Source of the DNA: Melastoma dodecandrum
Lineage: Eukaryota > Streptophyta > Magnoliopsida > Myrtales > Melastomataceae
Direction: 5' to 3'
Assembly (NCBI GenBank): GCA_029817715.1
Contig: JARUPY010000536.1
Span: 992,001-1,056,000 of the forward strand
DNA: 64,000 nt
Of the stretch, positions 36,910 to 46,704 are shown one piece after another (the stretch's first letter is position 1; each line of letters opens with the position of its first letter). A model generated the notes under the pieces. It made no database searches and was not told the origin of the DNA. It worked only from the letters and a program-made list of their open reading frames with translations. The position numbers and the translations under genes are program-made.

Positions 36910-37941
36910 TCAGCGCACCGGGGCTGCGAAAGGCAGCGTCGCGGTGAAGGCGGTGGTGTAGGCGGCGCGGTAGTCGAGCGTCTTCGGGTAGACGCCCAGG
37001 CCCGAGGCCGTCTCGAAGAAGCGCTTCCAGCCGGCGTCGGTCATCGCGCCGATCCCGCCGGACGCCGCGTCCCCGCCGGCGACCAGCTGGTACTGGCGCA
37101 TCTTCTCGCGGGCCTGGCTCAGGATGTCGGGCGTCATCTCCTTGTTCAGCGACAGGATCAGCTTGTCGGCGGGGGCCGGGTCGCCCTGCAGGTACTGCTT
37201 CCAGCCGATGGCGCTGGCCTCCACGAAGGCTTGCACGGCTTTCGGGTTGGCGGTGATCAGCCGGTCGGGGGCGAGCACCATCGCCGCGTAGCCGGGATAG
37301 CCGTTGTCGGCGAGCAGGAAGACCGCCGGCGCACGGCCGGTCGCCTTCTCGATGGTGTAAGGCTCGGAGGTGACGTAGCCCTCCTGCACCGCCTTGGGAT
37401 CGGCGAGGAAGGGCGCGGCGCTGAAGCTGTATTTCCTGACCTGATCATCCTTCAGCCCGTACTTGGCCTTCAGCCACGGCCAGAACGAGGTGATGGCCGC
37501 GTCGGAAAGCAGGATCGGATGGCCCTTCAGGTCGGCAAGCCCGTTCACCCCCGTGTCCGGGTGGGCGATCAGGACCTGCGGGTCCTTCTGGAAGCTGGCC
37601 ATCACCGCCTTCACCGGCGCCTGCTCGGCGGCGAGGTTCATGACGCCGAAGGCGTTGGAGCCGACGCCCATCTCGGCCGCTCCGGCGGCGATCAGCTGGG
37701 GTACGTTGGCGCCCGGGCCGCCGGGCAGGATGCGGACGTCCAGCCCGCGCCGGGCGTATTCGCCGGTGGCGAGCGCTTCGAAGAAGCCGCCCTGCTCGGC
37801 CTCCGCCCGCCAGTCGGTGGCGAAGCGGATGGCGGTGCGGCCAGGCGGCTCAGCCGGTTTGGAGCTCTTGCCGCAGGCGCCCAGCGCAAGCGCGGCGACA
37901 AGGGAGACGGCGGCCAGCCGGCGTGCGGGGTTCGACATCAA
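36910..37941 (-). CDS. ABC transporter solute-binding lipoprotein (SsuA/NMT1-like)
   Basis: 343 residues with a signal peptide and lipobox (ALGAC, Cys about residue 23). The periplasmic type II binding fold shows RFATDWRAEAEQGGFFEALATGEYARRGLDVRI and GAAEMGVGSNAFGVM, as in nitrate/sulfonate/taurine or thiamine-precursor binding proteins. No permease or ATPase gene is adjacent, so its partner system is elsewhere or lost. The second Met (37938) could be the start. Confidence 0.87.
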   Translation of the reverse strand: MMSNPARRLAAVSLVAALALGACGKSSKPAEPPGRTAIRFATDWRAEAEQGGFFEALATGEYARRGLDVRILPGGPGANVPQLIAAGAAEMGVGSNAFGVMNLAAEQAPVKAVMASFQKDPQVLIAHPDTGVNGLADLKGHPILLSDAAITSFWPWLKAKYGLKDDQVRKYSFSAAPFLADPKAVQEGYVTSEPYTIEKATGRAPAVFLLADNGYPGYAAMVLAPDRLITANPKAVQAFVEASAIGWKQYLQGDPAPADKLILSLNKEMTPDILSQAREKMRQYQLVAGGDAASGGIGAMTDAGWKRFFETASGLGVYPKTLDYRAAYTTAFTATLPFAAPVR

Positions 37942-38042
37942 TCGCTCGGTCCGTGAAGGTCACGGACCAGCTTAGCCGAACGCCGCACGCCGGTCGCCGT
38001 CCCGGGGAAGGCCCTCCGACACAAGCGAGGGCATTTTGCGGA

Positions 38043-38324
38043 TCAGCGGCCGATCACGGGAGCGCCGTTGGAGGCGGTCATCTCGGCGCGCGCCTGGACG
38101 TGCATCTGGTGCACGGCGGCGAGGTAGGTTTCGTCCACGCAGGCGCTGTCCCAGGTGTTCAGCTCGTGCGGGGTGGTGCAGACGCTTTGCGCGGCCTTGT
38201 AGAGTTGGGCCTGGGTCTGCTGGGACGAGAGGCCGGCCGTGTGCACCACGACCTGCTGGCCCTGGGCGTGGGCGGCGCCCACCAAAGCCAGAGCAACGCC
38301 GAAGCCGGCGAGAGTACGGATCAT
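38043..38324 (-). CDS. UrcA-family small exported protein
   Basis: 93 residues from ATG 38324 (GGAG 9 nt upstream). The signal peptide ends AAHAQ. The mature part has YKAAQSVCTTP and SACVDETYLAAV, the paired Cys pattern of UrcA proteins, a family largely restricted to Caulobacterales and Sphingomonadales. Function unknown. Supports the taxonomic placement. Confidence 0.8.
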   Translation of the reverse strand: MIRTLAGFGVALALVGAAHAQGQQVVVHTAGLSSQQTQAQLYKAAQSVCTTPHELNTWDSACVDETYLAAVHQMHVQARAEMTASNGAPVIGR

Positions 38325-38476
38325 TGCAGGAGTCTCCGCTGGTTTGGAAAACTCCTCCCTTTGAGTCGCATCTGATGTGCGGATGCGGATCCTATGCCTG
38401 AAGCCTATACGATAAGCAAGCTCATCGTGTGCGCTATTCTCGGATGTCGGCAGGCGCACGCCAGACCTTAGCAGGG

Positions 38477-40303
38477 TCAGGCGAGAGCTTCGCGCCGCTC
38501 CTCCAGCTCCAGCCACTCGCTTTCGGCGGCGGCCAGATCGGCCCGCGCCCGGTCCATAGCGGCCATGGTCGTCTCGAAGCGCTTGGGGTCGCGGGCATAA
38601 AGGGTGGCGTCGGCGATCACCGCCTCCAGCCGGTCGATCTCCGCCGGCAGGCTGGCGATCAGGCGGTCCAACTCCTCGAGCCGGCGCTGGTCCTTGTAGG
38701 AGAGCTTCGCCGGGCGGCGCGCCGGCTCCGCGGCCTTGGCGGACTCCGGCGCGGTCGGCTTCGGCGCGGCCGCGCGGCCCGACCCGCCGCTACGGAAGAA
38801 GTCCGGGTTCTGGCGGATGAAGTCGCTCCAGCCGCCCGGGCTTTCCGCCGCGTTCCCGCGGCCGTCCAGCGCGATGGTAGACGTGGCCAGGCGGTCGATG
38901 AAGTCGCGGTCGTGGCTGACCAGGATCAGCGTGCCGTCATAGTCGGCCAGCAGCGCCTCCAGCAGGTCCAGCGTGTCCATGTCCAGGTCGTTGGTGGGCT
39001 CGTCCAGCACCATCAGGTTGGCGGGCCGGGCGAGGGCGCGGGCCAGCAGCAGGCGGTTCCGCTCGCCCCCCGACAGGGTGCGGACCGGCTGGCGCAGCTG
39101 GCTGTCCTTGAACAGGAACTCCTTGGCGTAGGCGGCGACATGCTTGGACTGGCCGCGCACGACCAGGCTGTCGCCGCCGGAGGGCGCCAGCACCTGCCAC
39201 AGCGTGGTCTCCTCGTTCAGGTCCGCACGGCTCTGGTCCAGGTAGGCGACCTGCAGCCCGGTCCCCAGCCGCACGGCGCCCGAGTCGGGCGCGATCTCGC
39301 CCAGGAGGGTGCGCACCAGGGTGGTCTTGCCCGCGCCGTTCGGCCCGACGATGGCCAGGCGGTCGCCGCGCAGGATGCGGGTGGAGAACTCCGTCACCAC
39401 CACCTTGTCGCCCCAGGCCTTGGCGATCTTCTTGGCGTCGGCCACCAGGCGGCCGGACTGCTCGCCGGAATCCACCGCCATGGACAGCTCGCGCGGCTGG
39501 TCGCGCATCGCCGCCGCCCGCTGCTGGCGCATGGCGTCCAGGTTGCGCGCCCGGCCCTCGTTGCGGGTCCGCTGGGCGGTGATGGAGCGGTAGAAGGTGT
39601 AGGTCTCCCGCTCGATCGCCTTGGTCAGGCGGCGCAGCTGCTCGGCCTCTTCCGCCTCCATCTTCTCGGCCCAGGGCTCGAACGCCTTAAAGCCCTCGTC
39701 GAGCATGCGGACCTTGCGATGCGCCAGCCAGAAGCAGCGCTGCGTCACCCGTTCCAGAAAGGCGCGGTCGTGGCTGACGATCAGCGCCGCCGCGCGGGAG
39801 GCGGCGAGCTGCTCCTCCAGCGTCTGGATGGCGAAGATGTCCAGATGGTTGGTCGGCTCGTCGAGCAGGATCAGGTCCGGCTCTTCAGCGAAGGCGCGGG
39901 CCAGCGCCGCCCGCCGCGTCTCGCCGCCAGAGAGGCCTTCGGTGGTCTTCTCGGGATCGAGGCCGAAGGCCATCAGCTCCGCATCGCCGCGATAGCTCGG
40001 CGCGCCGCCGGCGCTGACGTAGTCGGAGAGGGTCGCGCCGTCGATCTGCGGCTCCTGCAGCACCATGGCGATCTTCAGCCCGGGCTGGATGAAGCGCTCG
40101 CCTTCGTCAGGGATGATCTGGCCGGCCAGGACGCGCATCAGGGTCGACTTGCCCGCGCCGTTGCGCCCCACCAGGCAGGCGCGCACGCGCGGCTCCAGCG
40201 CCAGGTCCACGCCTTCGAACAGCTGGACGGGCCCGTCGGCGAGGCGGACGTCCTTCAGCGCGGCGATCGGCGCGCGGGCAGGGGAGGCGGGGCGAGGCGG
40301 CAT
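38477..40303 (-). CDS. ABC-F family ATPase (Uup-like)
   Basis: 608 residues from ATG 40303. It has two ABC domains and no membrane segment. First domain: Walker A GRNGAGKST (residues 46-54), signature LSGGETRRAALARA and LLDEPTNHLD. Second domain: GPNGAGKTT, LSGGERNRLLLARA and VLDEPTNDLD. The charged linker between them (about residues 225-300) is the P-site tRNA-interacting motif region of ABC-F factors. A C-terminal coiled coil (about 535-608) is like Uup. Role: ribosome-associated translation or DNA-related factor, by family. Confidence 0.92.
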   Translation of the reverse strand: MPPRPASPARAPIAALKDVRLADGPVQLFEGVDLALEPRVRACLVGRNGAGKSTLMRVLAGQIIPDEGERFIQPGLKIAMVLQEPQIDGATLSDYVSAGGAPSYRGDAELMAFGLDPEKTTEGLSGGETRRAALARAFAEEPDLILLDEPTNHLDIFAIQTLEEQLAASRAAALIVSHDRAFLERVTQRCFWLAHRKVRMLDEGFKAFEPWAEKMEAEEAEQLRRLTKAIERETYTFYRSITAQRTRNEGRARNLDAMRQQRAAAMRDQPRELSMAVDSGEQSGRLVADAKKIAKAWGDKVVVTEFSTRILRGDRLAIVGPNGAGKTTLVRTLLGEIAPDSGAVRLGTGLQVAYLDQSRADLNEETTLWQVLAPSGGDSLVVRGQSKHVAAYAKEFLFKDSQLRQPVRTLSGGERNRLLLARALARPANLMVLDEPTNDLDMDTLDLLEALLADYDGTLILVSHDRDFIDRLATSTIALDGRGNAAESPGGWSDFIRQNPDFFRSGGSGRAAAPKPTAPESAKAAEPARRPAKLSYKDQRRLEELDRLIASLPAEIDRLEAVIADATLYARDPKRFETTMAAMDRARADLAAAESEWLELEERREALA

Positions 40304-40439
40304 GGGTGCGAGATAGGCGGTTGTGGGCCTCGCGTCATCTTCGCACCGCGAAACGCCGTTCCGGCCGCGACGAGGCCCCGTGCGGGCAAGGCGTTCCAGA
40401 GGCTGGCGGCCAAGCCTCCGCCGCGCCATATCAGCGTCC

Positions 40440-40904
40440 ATGGGTTTCAAGATCGAACACCGCATCGGGATCTCCCGCCCGGCGGCGGAAGTATGGGCGG
40501 TGCTCTACGACATGGAGGCGTGGAAGGACTGGAATCCGATGTACTCGGACATCCAGGGCCGCTTCCTGATCAGCGCGCCGCTTACCCTTACCGAGAAGGT
40601 CGGTGCCGCAACCGAGACCTACGCCGCCACCGTGGCGGAGTGGGTGCCCAACGCCCAGCTGATCTGGACCCGCAAGAGCCATGGCGGCTTGGTGAGCCAC
40701 GTCCGCTACCTGGAGATCGAGGCGCTGTCCGACACGGGCTGCATCTTCGCCAACGGGGAGCTGTTCGAAGGCTTCGCAGCGCCGATGCTGGTCCGGCAGG
40801 GGCGGCGCAAGGCGCTGAAGAGCGCCTTCCGCGGCTTCTGCGAGGCCATGAAGGCGCGGGTCGAGGGTGGCCACGGCGAGGACGTGGAGGCGTGGAAGCG
40901 GTGA
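40440..40904 (+). CDS. SRPBCC (START-like) domain protein
   Basis: 154 residues from ATG 40440. The polyketide cyclase/START pattern is IEHRIGISRPAAEVWAVLYDMEAWKDWNPM at the start and VRQGRRKALKSAFRGFCEAMKARVE helix at the end. Ligand unknown. Its stop overlaps the next start by 4 bp (GTGA), so the two proteins are likely produced together. Confidence 0.83.
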   Translation: MGFKIEHRIGISRPAAEVWAVLYDMEAWKDWNPMYSDIQGRFLISAPLTLTEKVGAATETYAATVAEWVPNAQLIWTRKSHGGLVSHVRYLEIEALSDTGCIFANGELFEGFAAPMLVRQGRRKALKSAFRGFCEAMKARVEGGHGEDVEAWKR

Positions 40905-41377
40905 TCGACGATCTGTACAGCGCCAAGATCCTCAAGCTGGCCGCCAACATGCCGCGCGCCGGACGGCTCTCTGAGCCGCACGCCAGCGCGGAGAAAGTCT
41001 CGCGCCTGTGCGGCAGCCGGGTGGTGGTCGACGTGACGATGCAAGGTGGACGCGTGGCCGACTTCGCCCAGGACGTGCGCGCCTGCGCGCTTGGCCAGGC
41101 GGCGGCGGCGATCCTGGGGCAGAACGTGGTCGGCGCCACCCTGGAGGAGCTGAAGGGCGGGCGCGACCAGCTGCGCGCCATGCTCAAGGCTGGGGGCGCC
41201 GCTCCGACGGGACGCTTCGCCGACCTGGCGGCGTTGGAGCAGGTGCGCGACTTCCCGGCGCGCCACGCCTCGACCCTGCTGGCCTTCGAAGCGGCGGCGG
41301 CGGCGGCCCGAATGGCCGAGGCCGCTGTCGTAGAGCGGCCGGCCGTCGCGGCGGAGGCGGGCGCCGGCGTCGTCTGA
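40901..41377 (+). CDS. IscU/NifU-like Fe-S scaffold homologue lacking the third cysteine
   Basis: 158 residues, GTG start at 40901. It resembles IscU/SufU N-terminal domains: C37 in RLCGSRV, C62 in RACALGQAAAAIL. In the canonical scaffold a third Cys follows a Lys/Arg-His; here residues 121-124 read RHAS, with Ala at 123. The remaining C-terminus is Ala-rich. Such two-cysteine homologues are widespread in alphaproteobacteria; cluster-scaffold function is doubtful. It is coupled to the SRPBCC gene by a GTGA overlap. Confidence 0.8.
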   Translation: MIDDLYSAKILKLAANMPRAGRLSEPHASAEKVSRLCGSRVVVDVTMQGGRVADFAQDVRACALGQAAAAILGQNVVGATLEELKGGRDQLRAMLKAGGAAPTGRFADLAALEQVRDFPARHASTLLAFEAAAAAARMAEAAVVERPAVAAEAGAGVV

Positions 41378-41524
41378 CGGGGCTGTCCGTGACGGCGGGA
41401 ACACTCCGCGGACCCGCGTTTGCTGCGATGCAACCGCCACGGTTTTCCGGGGGTGGCAACGCACCTCGCCGCATGTTAGCCCTCTGCCCGCGCCGATCCC
41501 GCAAGCCAGCACAAGGCCCCATTC

Positions 41525-41776
41525 GTGCGTGACATCTATGGCTCCCTGGTGCGAGGCGCGCTCTTCCTCTGGAAGGGCGCCGTTTCCCCCTGGGCGCCGC
41601 GGAGCTGTCGCTTCCTTCCGACCTGCTCTGAATACGCCGCCGCCGTGCTGCTCAGCCACGGGCCGGTGGAGGGGGGCTGGCTGACGCTGAAGCGGCTGTG
41701 CCGCTGCCAGCCCTTCGGCGCCTCGGGCTACGATCCGCCGCCGGCCCGCGCCGGTCGGCTCAAGTGTGAAGCATGA
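41525..41776 (+). CDS. yidD: Membrane protein insertion efficiency factor YidD
   Basis: 83 residues, GTG start. The family signature is [22 protein letters not shown] and [17 protein letters not shown]. It assists YidC-dependent membrane insertion. It is usually near rnpA/yidC, but here it is coupled to thrS by an ATGA overlap. Confidence 0.95.
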   Translation: MRDIYGSLVRGALFLWKGAVSPWAPRSCRFLPTCSEYAAAVLLSHGPVEGGWLTLKRLCRCQPFGASGYDPPPARAGRLKCEA

Positions 41777-43743
41777 TCCAACTGACCTTTCCCGACGGCG
41801 CTGTTCGAGACTATCCCGAAGGGACCACCGGCAAGGCCATCGCGGAGGGCCTGTCCAAGTCGCTCGCCAAGAAGGCGGCGCTGATCCGGCTGGACGGCGA
41901 GCTGCTGGACCTGGACCGGCCGCTCGACGCGAGCGGCCGGCTTGAAATCCTGACCCGCGACGATCCCGCCGTGCTGGAGACGATCCGCCACGACGCGTCC
42001 CACGTGATGGCCGAGGCGGTGCAGGAGCTGTTCCCCGGCACGCAGGTGACCATCGGGCCGGCGATCGAGGACGGCTTCTACTACGACTTCGCCCGCAACG
42101 AGCCCTTCCACCTGGAAGACTTGGCGAAGATCGAGCAGCGGATGCGCGAGATCGTCGACCGCGACGAGAAGATCACGCGCGAGGTGTGGGATCGCAACGA
42201 AGCGATCGCCCACTTCGAGGGGATCGGCGAGGCCTACAAGGCCGAGATCATCTCCGACCTGCCCGAAAGCGAGACCATCACCGTCTACCGTCAGGGCGGC
42301 TGGAAGGATCTCTGCCGCGGACCGCACCTGCCCTCCACCCGTCATGTCGGGAAGGCGTTCAAGCTGACCAAGCTGGCCGGCGCCTACTGGCGCGGCGACT
42401 CCAAGAACGCGCAGCTGCAGCGCATCTACGGCACCGCCTGGGCCAGCGATGCGGACCTGGAGGCCTATCTCCACCGCATCGAGGAGGCGGAGCGCCGCGA
42501 CCACCGCCGCATCGGCAAGGCCATGGACCTCTTCCACATGCAGGAGGAGGGCCGGGGCATGGTGTTCTGGCACCCCAAGGGCTGGACCCTGTGGCGCACG
42601 CTGGAGGCCTACATGCGCCGCCGGCTGGACGCCGCCGGCTATACCGAGGTGAAGACGCCCCAGGTGCTCGACCGGACCTTCTGGGAGAAGTCCGGCCACT
42701 GGGACAAGTACCGCGAGAACATGTTCGTCTGCGAGACGGTCGAAGGCGAGACCCTCGCCCTGAAGCCGATGAACTGCCCAGGCCATATCCAGATCTTCAA
42801 CTGGGGCCAGCGCAGCTATCGCGACCTGCCGATCCGCATGGCCGAGATGGGCTCATGCCACCGTTATGAGCCGTCCGGCTCGCTGCACGGGCTGATGCGG
42901 GTGCGCGCCTTCACCCAGGACGACGCGCACATCTTCTGCCGCGAGGACCAGATCGAGGCGGAGACCACCCGCTTCATCGAACTGTGCCGCTCCATCCACG
43001 CCGACCTGGGCCTGAAAGCGGAATACATCTCGCTCGGCACGCGCCCGGAGCTCCGCGCCGGCACGGACGAGTTCTGGGACCGGTCCGAGGCCCAGATGAT
43101 GAACGCGGCCCGCGCCGCCGGCTACGAGCCGGTGATCTCGGAGGGCGACGGGGCCTTCTACGCGCCCAAGCTCGACTTCATCGTCAAGGACGCCATCGGG
43201 CGGACCTGGACCTGCGGCACGATCCAGCTCGACTACGTCCTGCCCGAACGGCTGGGCGCGGAGTACGTGGCGGAGGACGGCTCCAAGCAGCGGCCGGTCA
43301 TGCTGCACCGGGCGATCCTCGGCTCGTTCGAGCGCTTCATCGGCATCATGATCGAGAACTACGCCGGCGCCTTCCCCCTGTGGCTCGCGCCGGTGCAGGT
43401 GGTGGTCGCCACCATCACCTCGGACGCCGACGCCTACGCGCAGGCGGCGGCCGCCCAGCTTCGCGCCGCCGGGTTGCGGGTCGAGGTGGACACGCGTAAC
43501 GAGAAGATCAACTACAAGATTCGCGAGCACAGCCTGTCCAAGGTTCCGGTCATCGCCGTCGTCGGCCGCAAGGAGGCGGAGACCGGGCATCTGGCGCTCC
43601 GCCGGCTCGGCTCGGACCGACAGACCGTGCTGTCGCTTCAGGACGCGCTCGCCACGCTCGCCCGGGAGGCGCTGCCGCCGGACCTTGCGCCCGGAGCGGA
43701 GACCCCCGCGCCCCAGCCCCAACCGGAGCTGGTGGACGCATGA
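41773..43743 (+). CDS. thrS: Threonyl-tRNA synthetase
   Basis: 656 residues, class II synthetase. The N-terminal TGS domain (1-62) and editing domain ([20 protein letters not shown], with [11 protein letters not shown]) are present. Zinc-site Cys C335 is in [10 protein letters not shown]. Motif 2 and 3 regions ([41 protein letters not shown]) and the anticodon-binding domain also match. The start overlaps the yidD stop, and the stop overlaps the GT2 start, both by ATGA. The gene has a short Pro-rich C-terminal tail. Confidence 0.98.
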   Translation: MIQLTFPDGAVRDYPEGTTGKAIAEGLSKSLAKKAALIRLDGELLDLDRPLDASGRLEILTRDDPAVLETIRHDASHVMAEAVQELFPGTQVTIGPAIEDGFYYDFARNEPFHLEDLAKIEQRMREIVDRDEKITREVWDRNEAIAHFEGIGEAYKAEIISDLPESETITVYRQGGWKDLCRGPHLPSTRHVGKAFKLTKLAGAYWRGDSKNAQLQRIYGTAWASDADLEAYLHRIEEAERRDHRRIGKAMDLFHMQEEGRGMVFWHPKGWTLWRTLEAYMRRRLDAAGYTEVKTPQVLDRTFWEKSGHWDKYRENMFVCETVEGETLALKPMNCPGHIQIFNWGQRSYRDLPIRMAEMGSCHRYEPSGSLHGLMRVRAFTQDDAHIFCREDQIEAETTRFIELCRSIHADLGLKAEYISLGTRPELRAGTDEFWDRSEAQMMNAARAAGYEPVISEGDGAFYAPKLDFIVKDAIGRTWTCGTIQLDYVLPERLGAEYVAEDGSKQRPVMLHRAILGSFERFIGIMIENYAGAFPLWLAPVQVVVATITSDADAYAQAAAAQLRAAGLRVEVDTRNEKINYKIREHSLSKVPVIAVVGRKEAETGHLALRRLGSDRQTVLSLQDALATLAREALPPDLAPGAETPAPQPQPELVDA

Positions 43744-44684
43744 ACACCTTCGTCCGCCCGCTGAACGGGGGCCTGGTCCATCGGGCCCGGGTGCTGCCGG
43801 CGCCGCTGCAGGCGGACGTGACAGTGATCATGGTGGTCTACCGGACCGGTCCGGCGCTCGAGGAGAGCATCGCCGACGTCCTGAAGGAGCCGCTGGTCGA
43901 TCAGTTCGTGATCATCGACAACGGCTCGACCGCGGACGAAGAGGCGGTGCAGGATCGCGCCGCCGCCGCCGATCCCCGCGTGACGCTCCTGCGCGGGCAC
44001 GGGAACATCGGCTTCGCCCGCGGCTGCAACCTGGGCGCCGAGGCGGCTCGCGGCCGGGTGCTGATCGTGCTGAACCCGGACGCCTTCCTGCAGGAGGGCT
44101 GCGTGGCGGCCCTGGTCGATGCGGTGGACAGCGAGCCCGCGCCGCGCCTGGTCGGCGCGCGGGTGCTGAACTTCGACGGCACCGAGCAGCGCGGCGCCCG
44201 TCGGGGCGAGGTGACGCCGGTTACGACCCTGCTCAGCCTGACCCGGCTTTCGCACGCCGCGCGCTTCCTCCAGCGGTTCGAAATCCACCACGAGCACGAT
44301 CCGGCGCCGGGCCAGCTGCTGCCGGTGCCGACCATCTCCGGCGCCTGCTTCGCCATGACCCACGAGGACTATTCCGCCATGGGCGGGTTCGACGAGGGCT
44401 ATTTCCTGCACGTGGAGGACGTCGATCTCTGCTGGCGGATGCGGCAGAGCGGCGGGCGCGTTCTGTTCGCGCCGTCGGCGCGCGTGGTGCACCTGGGCTC
44501 GACCAGCCACACCTCGCCGCTGAAAGTGGAGTTCTTCAAGGGGCTCGGCCTTGTCCGCTATTTCCGGAAGCGCGCGGACAATCCGCGCCGCGCCGCGCTC
44601 GCCTACGCGCTGGCGCCGTTGATCATCGCCGTTTCGGTGGTCCGCCCGCTGTTGAGGCGCCGCCGGGCGGGACGGGCGAGATAG
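43740..44684 (+). CDS. Family 2 glycosyltransferase
   Basis: 314 residues. GT-A domain: [64 protein letters not shown]. It resembles the GT2 at 30664 and other rhamnosyltransferase-type enzymes. A C-terminal hydrophobic segment (about 285-302) suggests membrane association. Translation is coupled to thrS by a 4-bp overlap, an odd pairing that may give constitutive expression. Confidence 0.88.
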   Translation: MNTFVRPLNGGLVHRARVLPAPLQADVTVIMVVYRTGPALEESIADVLKEPLVDQFVIIDNGSTADEEAVQDRAAAADPRVTLLRGHGNIGFARGCNLGAEAARGRVLIVLNPDAFLQEGCVAALVDAVDSEPAPRLVGARVLNFDGTEQRGARRGEVTPVTTLLSLTRLSHAARFLQRFEIHHEHDPAPGQLLPVPTISGACFAMTHEDYSAMGGFDEGYFLHVEDVDLCWRMRQSGGRVLFAPSARVVHLGSTSHTSPLKVEFFKGLGLVRYFRKRADNPRRAALAYALAPLIIAVSVVRPLLRRRRAGRAR

Positions 44685-45157
44685 TCCGCCCACCGGGGCC
44701 CACCCGCGCCGGAGCGGAGCGCCTGGAGCCCGGTTTGCGTCTACGCGCATCCGGTTTGGATCTTTGGGGGTCGTGAGGCTCCGGCGTTCACAACGCGGGA
44801 CCAGAGTCTCGCCATATTCGTGGCCAAAATGTCGCAGGCCAAGTCGCGGCTCCGACTATTGGGGAACGACCTGCCTAAAGCCGCATTTTCACTGGTGAAG
44901 CTTGGGGCGCTGGGGGGTATCAATACATCGACCGACAGGGCCGCCCGCGGACTTCCGCTCCACATCAATGGGGCGAAATCGGGGCCCAGCGCTGTGAGCT
45001 GACGCGGGTAAGATTTCATTAGACCGGGGTCCGTGCATGACTTGCGCGAAACCCGGTGCGTGTTGCCTCTGCGACACTGTGTCGTCGGGGGCGACTTGGT
45101 ATAGGTTCATCGGGTCGAGGTTCGACCGTTTGCTGAGGGCAAAAGAGGGCTCTGCAT
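44685..45157. other. Gene-free region upstream of the OmpA gene, lower GC
   Basis: 473 bp without a convincing gene; the short ORFs inside show no family character or ribosome site. It is visibly less GC-rich than its surroundings. A weak promoter-like pair, CTGACGC (44999-45005) and ATTAGACC (45018-45025) with 12 bp between, resembles the TTGACGS/GCTANAWC consensus. It would give a leader of about 125 nt for the OmpA gene. Confidence 0.45.
45113..45127 (+). promoter_or_regulatory. Stem-loop in the OmpA leader
   Basis: GGTCGA-GGT-TCGACC, a 6-bp perfect stem 30 nt before the ATG at 45158. It would lie in the 5' UTR and could affect mRNA stability or translation, as leaders of abundant outer-membrane protein mRNAs often do. 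Inferred from position. Confidence 0.4.
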
Positions 45158-46534
45158 ATGAAGACAACACTTTTGGCGGGAGCCGCCCTGGCTGCGGTGC
45201 TCGCCGCTGGGACGGGCGCTCAGGCCGCTACGTTCGACTTCCTGAACATGGCCCCGGAAGCGCCGCCCGCGCCGAACGGTTTCTACGTCGGCGTCGATGG
45301 CGGCTGGCACCAGCTCTACAACAACCACATGACCACCCACTCCTCCAACAAGGACGCCACTGGGACGCCCTATGGTTGGGGTCTGAGCGAGGTGAAGGGC
45401 GGCGGCTGGGCGGCCTTCGGCCGGATCGGCTACCAGTTCACCCCGAACTGGCGCGTTGAACTGGAAGGCGGCTACCGCGACCTGCAGACCCGTCGCTGGC
45501 TCGGCTCGACGAACCGCGCGGCGCCTGTCGGCATCTGCGGCATCGGCAGCGGCGCAGCGGGCTGCTTCGCCCCGCACGGTCACTTCAACGTGGCCACCGT
45601 GATGGCGAACGGCATCTACGATTTCATGCCGCAATGGATCATCCACCCCTTCGTCGGCGCCGGCGTCGGCGTCGCGCGGGCGGAAGTCGGCCAGTACGGC
45701 CAGTTCGCCAACGTGCCGGCCGGCACTGCGGGCGTGCAGACCCTGTCGGTGCACGACAACGACGTGGCCTTTGCCTATCAAGCCTTCGCGGGCTTGAGCT
45801 ACCACGCCACGCACCGCCTGAACGTCGACCTGAAGTACACCTGGCTGAACACGGCTGACCTGCGCTGGGGTTCGGTGGGCTCGGGCTCCGTCCAGCCCGG
45901 CACCTTCCGCGGCCAGTATCATGACCAGACGCTGACCATCGGCGTGCGTTACGCCCTGGGCGCGGAGCCAGCTCCCCCGCCGCCGCCGCCGCCCCCGCCG
46001 CCGCCGCCCCCGCCCCCCCCGCCGCCTCCGCCCCCGCCGCCGCCCCCGGCTGCTCCGGAGCCGCGCGAGTTCGTCGTGTACTTCCCCTTCGACCAGTCGA
46101 TCCTCACGAGCGACGCGCAGGCGGTGGTGCAGCAGGCGGCCCAGTACGCCCAACAGGGTGGTACGGCTCAGATCACCGTGGTCGGCCACACCGACACCTC
46201 GGGCTCTGTCCGCTACAACCTGCGCCTGTCGGAGCGCCGTGCGAAGGCCGTGGCCGACGCGCTGGTCGGCCTCGGCGTGGCCCAGGGCGCGCTGAATGTC
46301 AGCTGGGTCGGCAAGACCGATCTCGCCGTTCCGACCCCGGACGGCGTGAAGGAGCCGCTGAACCGCCGCACCACCATCAACATCGTCCCGTCGGCTCCGG
46401 CCGCCGGCGCGCCGGCTCCGGCCGACGCCTCGGCTCCGCCGCCGCCCGCGGATGGGTCGGCTCCGCCGCCCCCGCCGCCGGCCGATGGTTCGGCTCCGCC
46501 GCCGCCCCCGGCCGGCCCGGCGCCGCAACAGTAA
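45158..46534 (+). CDS. OmpA-family outer-membrane protein with polyproline linker and Pro-rich tail
   Basis: 458 residues. Signal peptide 1-23. The outer-membrane beta-barrel spans about residues 40-270 (NGFYVGVDGGWHQLY..., alternating pattern, ending TLTIGVRYAL). A run of 25 consecutive prolines (273-297) follows. The OmpA C-terminal peptidoglycan-binding domain covers about 301-410, with VVYFPFDQSILT, VVGHTDTSGS and LSERRAKAVADAL. A 48-residue tail of Pro-Ala-Asp-Gly-Ser repeats ends the protein. The tail after the OmpA domain is unusual. It links outer membrane and peptidoglycan (family knowledge). A strong terminator follows. Confidence 0.93.
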   Translation: MKTTLLAGAALAAVLAAGTGAQAATFDFLNMAPEAPPAPNGFYVGVDGGWHQLYNNHMTTHSSNKDATGTPYGWGLSEVKGGGWAAFGRIGYQFTPNWRVELEGGYRDLQTRRWLGSTNRAAPVGICGIGSGAAGCFAPHGHFNVATVMANGIYDFMPQWIIHPFVGAGVGVARAEVGQYGQFANVPAGTAGVQTLSVHDNDVAFAYQAFAGLSYHATHRLNVDLKYTWLNTADLRWGSVGSGSVQPGTFRGQYHDQTLTIGVRYALGAEPAPPPPPPPPPPPPPPPPPPPPPPPPPAAPEPREFVVYFPFDQSILTSDAQAVVQQAAQYAQQGGTAQITVVGHTDTSGSVRYNLRLSERRAKAVADALVGLGVAQGALNVSWVGKTDLAVPTPDGVKEPLNRRTTINIVPSAPAAGAPAPADASAPPPPADGSAPPPPPPADGSAPPPPPAGPAPQQ

Positions 46535-46560
46535 GTCTAGTCCTCAGTACAGCGTACGGG

Positions 46561-46588
46561 AGCCCGGCTTCGGCCGGGCTCTCTTTTT
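46561..46588 (+). terminator. Intrinsic terminator of the OmpA gene
   Basis: AGCCCGGC-TTCG-GCCGGGCT stem (8 bp, stable UUCG-type loop) followed by CTCTTTTT, 26 nt after the stop codon. A textbook rho-independent terminator. Confidence 0.92.
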
Positions 46589-46630
46589 GCCCGCAGCTCA
46601 GACTGTGGGTTCCGGCCAGCGGACACGGAA

Positions 46631-46660
46631 AAGGCGACGCTCCATCCGGAGCGCCGCCTT
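46631..46660 (-). terminator. Probable terminator for the minus-strand gene at 46705
   Basis: AAGGCGACGCTCC and GGAGCGCCGCCTT form an imperfect stem. On the minus strand it is followed by CCTTTTCC. It lies 45 nt beyond the stop of the 132-residue protein. Confidence 0.55.
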
Positions 46661-46704
46661 CTTCGCGTCTGTCTGACCTATGAGCGGCGAAACCTCGCCG
46701 CCTG

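Noticed and set aside
38429..40900. Upstream part of a 982-codon plus-strand frame ending at 41377
   Set aside because: Shadow of the ABC-F and SRPBCC genes; only the last 158 codons (from GTG 40901) are a real protein.
44820..45002. 60-codon plus ORF and overlapping minus ORFs in the gap before the OmpA gene
   Set aside because: No ribosome site, no family character and mutual overlap.
45974..46048. CCG/CCC-rich tract as a DNA repeat or CRISPR-like array
   Set aside because: It is in frame and codes for the polyproline linker; there are no spacers.
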